Source: Bacteroidales bacterium
GTDB taxonomy: Bacteria > Bacteroidota > Bacteroidia > Bacteroidales > F082
Length of the DNA stretch: 35,951 bases
Assembly (NCBI GenBank): GCA_029933225.1
Contig: JAOZOO010000020.1
Span: 1-35,951, forward strand
Direction of reading: 5' to 3'
Part shown: piece after piece, positions 30,753 through 35,951 of the stretch
How positions within the stretch are numbered: position 1 is the first letter of the stretch
Layout: every line of letters starts with the position of its first letter
Made by a program: the position numbers and the translations under genes
Notes under the pieces: model-generated
The model's input: only the letters and a program-made list of their open reading frames with translations
Database searches by the model: none
What the model was told of the DNA's origin: nothing

Positions 30753-32693
30753 TTATATTCTCTCGCTTAATTCTGTTAAACTCATGTTGCCGATGGCGAC
30801 ACTTCTCAATTGTCCCATCACCCAGTTTCTTCGGTTGGTTTCACCCCCTTTTTTGTGCCCGTTTGCAAATTTTTCATTTAAAACAGGAATCTGTTCAAGG
30901 ATTGTTTCCGGGCTTACCCTTTTGAATTTTATGGAGTTGAGGATTGACTCGAAATCCATTTTGGCATTTTGCATCAAAACAGGAAGCATGTCTTCAGCGA
31001 GCGTGAAATCCAGGTTTTCTTTTTTCAAAAAAGCAAACAGATGATACAAAATCGAATATTTGAAATCATGTGTGCAACATATTTTGTTTTCCACCGATTT
31101 CAGTGTGTGGCCGAAAAACGTCCCTACGAATTTCGGGTCAATATCCAGCTCTTCGATAATCCGTGAGATGAGGTCAAAATGGTTTTTTGAAAGGATATAA
31201 ATATAAGTGTCATCAGGTATTCCCCATGCTTTCATTTTTTTATACCTGTCGATAATATCTTCCGGCAGGTTTTTCTTCAGGCTTTCGATAAATTCGTCTT
31301 CCAGGGGAATGGGTGCCGAGTCGGTATCGGGGTACATCCTGTCAGCTCCCGGCAACACCCTTTCGAAAACAGTAGTGCCGTCTTCAAATGATTTTCGGGT
31401 CTCGTTGGGTATGCCCTCAAGCGCCATCCGGCATCTTTCTTCCACGGTTTCCAAAGCTGTCGGAATGTCTTCTGCAGGACCGGTGATAATGATCTGGGCG
31501 TCATTGTCCCGCGCATCTAACAGTTCCCTGATCTCTTTCCATTGTTTCCCGTTTACAGAGGGCTCAAATTCTTCGGAATGCAGCATGTTGGGATGCTCAA
31601 TGCAGGCGATTACTTTCAGGCGGCCGGAAAGCTCATCAGCGAACATTTTTCCCGGCTGGGTAAACCACGATAAAGCGCCTTTGAAATCAGGCAGGTTTAC
31701 CGCCACAAGTTTTTCAGCATGACCGGGTAACTTTACGCCTTTCAAAACATGTTTTTCCAGCTCAACCGAATTGATCTTCCATTTGTCCGGTTTTTTTATC
31801 CGTTCTTTTAACTCATCCCTCAAAAGCAAAAGCGACCACTGCCTGAAAGCTTCATTGTGTGTTAGTTTCGGTATCCATTTGGTATGTGCCACACCTTTGA
31901 TCTCCACCCGTGAGCCACCCCGGCAGCTTACGTTCACATCCTGCCGGCCTGCGCCCATTCCCGTTCGTACTTTGCCGGTGCTCCGGTTCAGGAAACGGAT
32001 ATAATCACAGGCATCTTTCACTTCATAAGGATTCAGGCAATCAGGATAAGTTACCGTTTCGATGAGCGGCATGCCGAGGCGGTCGGTTTTATACACCCGC
32101 GTATGACCGATGTCCGAAATCTCGCGGCAGGAGTCTTCCTCGATGCTCAACTGGATCAGACGTATTTTCTTATAAGGCAACTCAATCTCCCCTTCTACGC
32201 CGAGGATAGCCGTTCGCTGAAATCCTGTCGGTATGCTTCCATCAAGATATTGCTTCCGGGTGATGTGCACCTCCCCCACAATGTTCAGTTTCGACAACAA
32301 CGATATTTCAAGGGCAATTCCCAGCGCTTCCCGGTTCATGGGGAAGGGTGGCGTGTCATCCACTTCGTAAGTGCAGGCCGACTGGTTTTTCAGGCGATAA
32401 ATGATCTGTTTTCTGGTCTTGAATTCCATCAGTGCCGTCCCGTCGTATTCGCCCAGCTCGCTCAAGGTGGGACGCATGTGGCGGATAAGTTCGGCATCGT
32501 AATCATCATGACCGTTATAAATCCCCGCCGGACAATGACAAAAAAGTTTTTCTTTTGTAAGCAACTGCTGATGAACCTCCAGCCCCGACATAAAACCGAT
32601 GCGGTCGTAATCTTTCTGTGTGGCATCTTTTAGTGAAATATATCCTGCTTTCCCGCGGCTTTCTTCATAATTGCGTTTCGGATCGAATTGCAT
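30753..32693 (-). CDS. gatE: Glu-tRNA(Gln) amidotransferase subunit E (GatE, archaeal type)
   Basis: 646 residues, close to archaeal GatE (about 620-640) and longer than GatB (about 480). It starts with the GatB/GatE kinase domain: G-L-E-V-H-Q-Q-L-L-T-K-E-K-L-F-C-H-C-P (about 38-56). D-D-T-P-P-F-P-M-N, L-D-G-S-I-P-T-G-F-Q-R-T (about 149-160), I-E-E-D-S-C-R-E and G-M-G-A-G-R-Q-D-V-N-V-S-C near 245-257 follow. The middle holds the AspRS-like insertion that only GatE has (about 290-430). The C-terminal ~150 residues form the helical YqeY-like tail domain that binds the tRNA. GatE phosphorylates Glu-tRNA(Gln) and amidates it with ammonia from GatD. Confidence 0.93.
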   Translation of the reverse strand: MQFDPKRNYEESRGKAGYISLKDATQKDYDRIGFMSGLEVHQQLLTKEKLFCHCPAGIYNGHDDYDAELIRHMRPTLSELGEYDGTALMEFKTRKQIIYRLKNQSACTYEVDDTPPFPMNREALGIALEISLLSKLNIVGEVHITRKQYLDGSIPTGFQRTAILGVEGEIELPYKKIRLIQLSIEEDSCREISDIGHTRVYKTDRLGMPLIETVTYPDCLNPYEVKDACDYIRFLNRSTGKVRTGMGAGRQDVNVSCRGGSRVEIKGVAHTKWIPKLTHNEAFRQWSLLLLRDELKERIKKPDKWKINSVELEKHVLKGVKLPGHAEKLVAVNLPDFKGALSWFTQPGKMFADELSGRLKVIACIEHPNMLHSEEFEPSVNGKQWKEIRELLDARDNDAQIIITGPAEDIPTALETVEERCRMALEGIPNETRKSFEDGTTVFERVLPGADRMYPDTDSAPIPLEDEFIESLKKNLPEDIIDRYKKMKAWGIPDDTYIYILSKNHFDLISRIIEELDIDPKFVGTFFGHTLKSVENKICCTHDFKYSILYHLFAFLKKENLDFTLAEDMLPVLMQNAKMDFESILNSIKFKRVSPETILEQIPVLNEKFANGHKKGGETNRRNWVMGQLRSVAIGNMSLTELSERI

Positions 32694-32787
32694 ATTCGTT
32701 CTGTTTTCTAATCAAAAAAATAATGCGCTAATGTAGGAAAGTTGTTGAAACATTTTTAAACTCCAAAACGAGTGACTTTATTATTCT

Positions 32788-32795
32788 TACATTTG
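32788..32795 (+). promoter_or_regulatory. Possible -7 box of the AlbA_2 gene
   Basis: TACATTTG matches the Bacteroidota -7 box and lies 47 nt before the ATG at 32843. No TTG is found at the expected distance upstream, so support is partial. Confidence 0.35.
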
Positions 32796-32842
32796 CATGG
32801 AAGAAAAGAAAAAGCGGAAAAAAAAGAGAAATTAGATGCATA

Positions 32843-34258
32843 ATGATAGTAAATGAATTAAAGCACCTGATTTCCAATGGTGAGAATATTACCGTTGAAT
32901 TTAAAGAATGTAAAACCGCATTAAACAAAGATGTGTACCAAAGCATTGGCGCATTTCTTAATCGTAATGGCGGACATGTTATTTTAGGTGTAAACAACAA
33001 AGGAAAAATAACAGGCATAGATAAAAATGCCCTTTATCAAATCAAAAAAGATTTAGTAACTACGCTAAACAATCCGCAAAAAATCAATCCGCCACTTTAT
33101 TTATTACCGGAAGAGTTTGAAATCACAGGCAAAAAAGTTTTGTATCTTTCCATTCCTGAAAGTTCGCAGGTTCACCGTGTTAATGGAAAAATATATGACA
33201 GAAACGAAGATGGTGATTTAGATATCACTTTACAATCAGACGCAGTTGCAACTCTTTATATCCGCAAACAAGCCTCTTATTCTGAAAATAAGATTTATCC
33301 TTACGTGGAGTTGACCGACTTAAGAGAAGATTTAATAACAAGAGTTCGTAAAATGGTTTTTGCTCATCAGTTAAACCATCCCTGGGCAGATCTTAATAAC
33401 ATGGAACTGCTGAAAAGTGCACGTCTTTATCAGAAAGATTATCGTACTAAAAAAGAAGGTTTCACGCTTGCTGCTGTTATGTTATTGGGAAAAGACGAGG
33501 TAATTCAAAGTATTCTTCCTCATCATAAAACAGATGCTATTTTAAGAATAAAAAATATTGACCGTTACGATGACCGGGATGATATTCGTACAAATCTAAT
33601 AGAGAGTTTTGACCGTTTAAGCGCATTTGTATCAAAACATTTGCCTGACCCATTTTATCTTGAAGGAGATATAAGAATCAGTCTGCGTGACAAAATATTT
33701 CGGGAGGTCATTAGTAATATTCTGATACACCGGGAATTTTTAAACGGTTTCCCGGCAAAATTTATAATTGAAAAAGAAAGAGTAATAACAGAAAACGCCA
33801 ACCGCCCGCATGGACACGGTATCATTAACCCGCAAAATTTTTCACCATTCCCTAAAAATCCGATAATTGCCCGTTTTTTCAAAGAAATCGGCAGGGCAGA
33901 TGAACTTGGTTCAGGAGTACGTAATCTTTACAAATACACAAAACCGTATTCCGGCAACACACCACAACTTATTGAAGACGACATTTTTAAAATTATTATT
34001 CCAGTTACCCCGCAAGTTACCCCGCAAGTTACCCCGCAAGTTACCCCGCAAGATGAGCGGACAAAGAAAATTATCAAATTTTGTGAAATCCCACGATCAA
34101 GGGAAGAAATACAAATATTCATTGGGCTTAAAGATAGAGAATACTTTCGTTCTGTAATATTAAAACCATTGATTGAACAGAAAATATTAAAACTAACTAT
34201 CCCGAATAAACCAAGAAGCTCTAAGCAAAAATATTATTCAGGTAAAGAACAAAAATAA
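32843..34258 (+). CDS. AlbA_2 (Schlafen-like) domain / RecG-C-like ATP-binding protein
   Basis: 471 residues. An AlbA_2 domain (about 10-145) shows V-E-F-K-E-C-K (18-24), R-N-G-G-H-V-I-L-G-V (41-50) and Y-I-R-K-Q. A GHKL-like ATPase part follows, with L-R-D-K-I-F-R-E-V-I-S-N-I-L-I-H-R-E-F (281-299) and E-L-G-S-G-V-R-N-L (354-362). Residues 388-403 are a fourfold V-T-P-Q repeat. A winged-helix-like C-terminus follows (P-R-S-R-E-E-I-Q-I-F-I). Proteins of this layout are abundant in Bacteroidota and thought to be DNA-binding regulators; a few are in defence contexts. This one stands alone between gatE (divergent) and the OstA-like gene. Its AT-rich composition suggests a mobile history, as an impression only. 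Confidence 0.87.
   Translation: MIVNELKHLISNGENITVEFKECKTALNKDVYQSIGAFLNRNGGHVILGVNNKGKITGIDKNALYQIKKDLVTTLNNPQKINPPLYLLPEEFEITGKKVLYLSIPESSQVHRVNGKIYDRNEDGDLDITLQSDAVATLYIRKQASYSENKIYPYVELTDLREDLITRVRKMVFAHQLNHPWADLNNMELLKSARLYQKDYRTKKEGFTLAAVMLLGKDEVIQSILPHHKTDAILRIKNIDRYDDRDDIRTNLIESFDRLSAFVSKHLPDPFYLEGDIRISLRDKIFREVISNILIHREFLNGFPAKFIIEKERVITENANRPHGHGIINPQNFSPFPKNPIIARFFKEIGRADELGSGVRNLYKYTKPYSGNTPQLIEDDIFKIIIPVTPQVTPQVTPQVTPQDERTKKIIKFCEIPRSREEIQIFIGLKDREYFRSVILKPLIEQKILKLTIPNKPRSSKQKYYSGKEQK
34004..34051 (+). repeat. Four exact tandem copies of a 12-bp unit (GTTACCCCGCAA)
   Basis: Copies at 34004-34015, 34016-34027, 34028-34039 and 34040-34051 are identical and encode V-T-P-Q four times, a linker between the ATPase and winged-helix parts. 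The unit is a multiple of three, so copy-number changes would keep the frame. Confidence 0.93.
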
Positions 34259-34300
34259 AACGGAATCAAAAAATTGTAATTCAAATTTTAACTTCAAGCA

Positions 34301-35830
34301 TTGAAACTTTTCATCAAAATATATTTAATTTCTTTATTGTCACTGATAGTGATAGCATTAACCCCTTTTTCCGCTCATGCCCAGCGAAAATCAAAAATAT
34401 ATGTCGAGAAAACGGATGTCCAGCGTTATACAAAGAAAATAGGTAAAGAACGGTTACTCGGAAACGTGATCATCCGCCAGGGGAAAACCCGGTTTTACAG
34501 CGACAGCGCTTACCTTGATAATAAGAAAAACAGTTTTGAAGCTTTCGGCAATGTCCACATCAATGTGAATGACACGCTGGATGTTTATGGCGACCGGATG
34601 TTTTACGATGGCAATACCCGTATTGTTGAAATTTTCGGTGATGTGAAACTGGTTGACAAAAAAGCCACCCTGACCACCCCGCATCTGGTTTACAACAGAA
34701 ACACCAAAATAGCCTATTACGAGCGGGGAGGCACCATCGTCAGCAAAGACAATACGCTGACCAGCAAAAGCGGTTATTATCAGACCGAAAACAAAACTTT
34801 CTATTTCCGAAAAGATGTGGTGCTGGTGAATCCGCGATCCGAAACATATTCTGATACTTTGATTTACAACACCGTGACGGAAACAGCTTTTTTCCTCGGC
34901 CCGACGGTCATCAGGGGAAAAGAAAGTACTATTTACACCGAAAAAGGCTGGTACAACACAAAAACGGATTTTTCAAAACTGATCAAAAGGCCGGTGATCA
35001 GCAGCTCGCAGCAAACCATCACTGCCGACAGTATTCATTACAACAACCTGACTGCTTTCGGACAGGCCTTTGGCAGGGTGGAAATACTGGATACCCTGCA
35101 CAGCGTCATCATCAGGGGAAAATCAGGAAAAATGTGGGACAAAACCGGGGTCTCCTTCATCACCGACAGTGCGATGGCCATTACTTATGATGACAGGGAT
35201 TCAATGTATATCCACTCGGATACTTTGTGGATGTTTTTCGACAAGAAAAAACAGGCAAAAAAAATGCTTGCCTATTATAACGTCAGGTTTTACCGGGATG
35301 ATCTGCAAGGCAGGTGCGACTCGATGGCTTACAGCATGAACGATTCAACCATCCGGCTTTATCACGAACCGGTGATCTGGTCGGGTGAAAACCAACTGAC
35401 TTCCGATTCGATCCATGTAGTTGTCTCGGGAAATCAACTCGACTCGCTGGTGATGTACAATACGGCTTTTATTGTTTCGCTTGATTCGACGGATACATAC
35501 AATCAGATCAGGGGAAAAGACATGATCGGCTATTTTAGGAATAACGAACTTTATAAGATACTGGTGGACGGCAATTCACAGACCCTTTATTATTTTCGGG
35601 ACGATGACGGAACCCTGATCGGGATTGATCTGGCCGAATCCAGCGAGATGGTCATCAGACTAAAGGATAATGAGGTTGACCGGATTATTTACGTTTCAAA
35701 GATTACGGAAGTAACTTATCCCGAGGAAAAACTTCCCGCAGACATGAAACGGTTGAAAGGCTTTAACTGGAAAGAAGAGTTGCGGCCTGTGGATAAGATG
35801 GATATCTTCAGGAATCCCGGTGGGATGTAA
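34301..35830 (+). CDS. OstA/LptA-like lipopolysaccharide transport protein
   Basis: 509 residues starting at TTG. In frame, a TAA stop lies at 34289-34291 and no ATG follows for ~100 codons. The TTG gives a complete signal peptide (M-K-L-F-I-K-I-Y, hydrophobic core, cleavage near A-H-A-Q at 25-28). The mature part is almost wholly repeated beta strands of the OstA type: L-L-G-N-V-I-I-R-Q-G-K-T-R-F-Y-S-D-S-A-Y-L, F-G-N-V-H-I-N-V-N-D-T-L-D-V-Y-G-D, then F-G-D-V-K-L-V-D-K-K-A-T-L-T-T. This beta-taco or barrel fold carries lipopolysaccharide across the periplasm in the Lpt system. E. coli LptA is ~185 residues; this longer form is frequent in Bacteroidota. It lies 42 nt after the AlbA_2 gene. Confidence 0.85.
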   Translation: MKLFIKIYLISLLSLIVIALTPFSAHAQRKSKIYVEKTDVQRYTKKIGKERLLGNVIIRQGKTRFYSDSAYLDNKKNSFEAFGNVHINVNDTLDVYGDRMFYDGNTRIVEIFGDVKLVDKKATLTTPHLVYNRNTKIAYYERGGTIVSKDNTLTSKSGYYQTENKTFYFRKDVVLVNPRSETYSDTLIYNTVTETAFFLGPTVIRGKESTIYTEKGWYNTKTDFSKLIKRPVISSSQQTITADSIHYNNLTAFGQAFGRVEILDTLHSVIIRGKSGKMWDKTGVSFITDSAMAITYDDRDSMYIHSDTLWMFFDKKKQAKKMLAYYNVRFYRDDLQGRCDSMAYSMNDSTIRLYHEPVIWSGENQLTSDSIHVVVSGNQLDSLVMYNTAFIVSLDSTDTYNQIRGKDMIGYFRNNELYKILVDGNSQTLYYFRDDDGTLIGIDLAESSEMVIRLKDNEVDRIIYVSKITEVTYPEEKLPADMKRLKGFNWKEELRPVDKMDIFRNPGGM

Positions 35831-35910
35831 GGGGGTGTAAGGTATAGGGATATAGGGTTTGCAAGTTTTTTTTCTTTTGGTATAGGGTATCGGCGATTTT
35901 ATTCGCCCGT

Positions 35911-35943
35911 GGAATGTTGGAATACTGGAGGGATGGAATAATG
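35911..35943. repeat. GGAATGnTGGAATA-type repeat block at the window end
   Basis: Units such as GGAATGTTGGAATACTGGAG and GGATGGAATAATG resemble the blocks that bracket the four-helix-bundle gene at 14835-14869 and 15314-15365. It may mark a similar gene or the rest of a repeat beyond the window. No gene is seen in 35831-35951. Confidence 0.5.
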
Positions 35944-35951
35944 TCGAAATT

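Noticed and set aside
34004-34051. CRISPR-like array
   Set aside because: Repeats are 12 bp, directly abutting without spacers, and in a coding frame.

Overview
The window looks like a chromosomal segment of a Bacteroidota organism, probably Bacteroidales-like. Several start regions carry the Bacteroidota promoter pattern (TTG, then 17-23 nt, then TAnnTTTG). Shine-Dalgarno sequences are mostly absent. Secreted proteins have Bacteroidota-style signal peptides ending near Q. Family content also fits: DPP-IV-type S9 peptidase, M64 peptidase, OstA-like Lpt protein, GGGP synthase of the bacterial group, and four-helix-bundle (23S-IVP) protein. No rRNA, tRNA, CRISPR array, integrase or intact insertion sequence was seen.

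Layout. 1-801: tail of a DUF6265-like gene overlapping a nitroreductase, convergent with a glutamine synthetase (809-2311). 2548-2973: small membrane-anchored unknown with a terminator. 3038-3460: gene-free stretch unusually rich in complementary segments, a possible structured RNA. 3469-6141: DPP-IV-type peptidase followed by a RelE/ParE toxin-antitoxin pair. 6557-8036: secreted unknown and an archaeal-type ether-lipid enzyme (GGGPS/PcrB). 8143-16673: a run of eight minus-strand genes. In transcription order these are a PqqD-like protein, an ATP-grasp ligase, a 23S-IVP-type gene inside inverted repeats, a DapDC/BtrK-like PLP decarboxylase, an eIF2B/ribose-bisphosphate-isomerase-like protein, a urea-transporter/M23-peptidase fusion, a TPR beta-barrel outer-membrane protein and a periplasmic TPR protein. 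16820-18094: M64 peptidase, divergent from an ECF sigma factor and a small membrane protein. 19466-22240: PTPS-type pterin enzyme, FolE, BI-1 family protein and FabD. 22388-22577: MITE-like element. 22599-27663: secreted GH31 and lipoprotein GH2 glycosidases. 27833-29053: cyclopropane fatty acid synthase. 29235-32693: archaeal-type GatD and GatE. 32843-34258: AlbA_2 (Schlafen-like) regulator. 34301-35830: OstA/LptA-like protein starting at TTG.

The best candidate for an undescribed system is the 8.1-16.7 kb run. The decarboxylase begins with a short basic tail carrying Y-x-x-P-x-I, which resembles the leader motif that RRE/PqqD-fold proteins bind in lasso-peptide pathways. A PqqD-fold gene and an ATP-grasp ligase lie at the head of the same run. 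I propose, as inference, a carrier or scaffold pathway (ligate an amino acid, then decarboxylate it) coupled to an unusual envelope module (UT-M23 fusion, barrel, TPR). The second notable point is GatDE, which is regarded as archaeal, in a bacterial setting.
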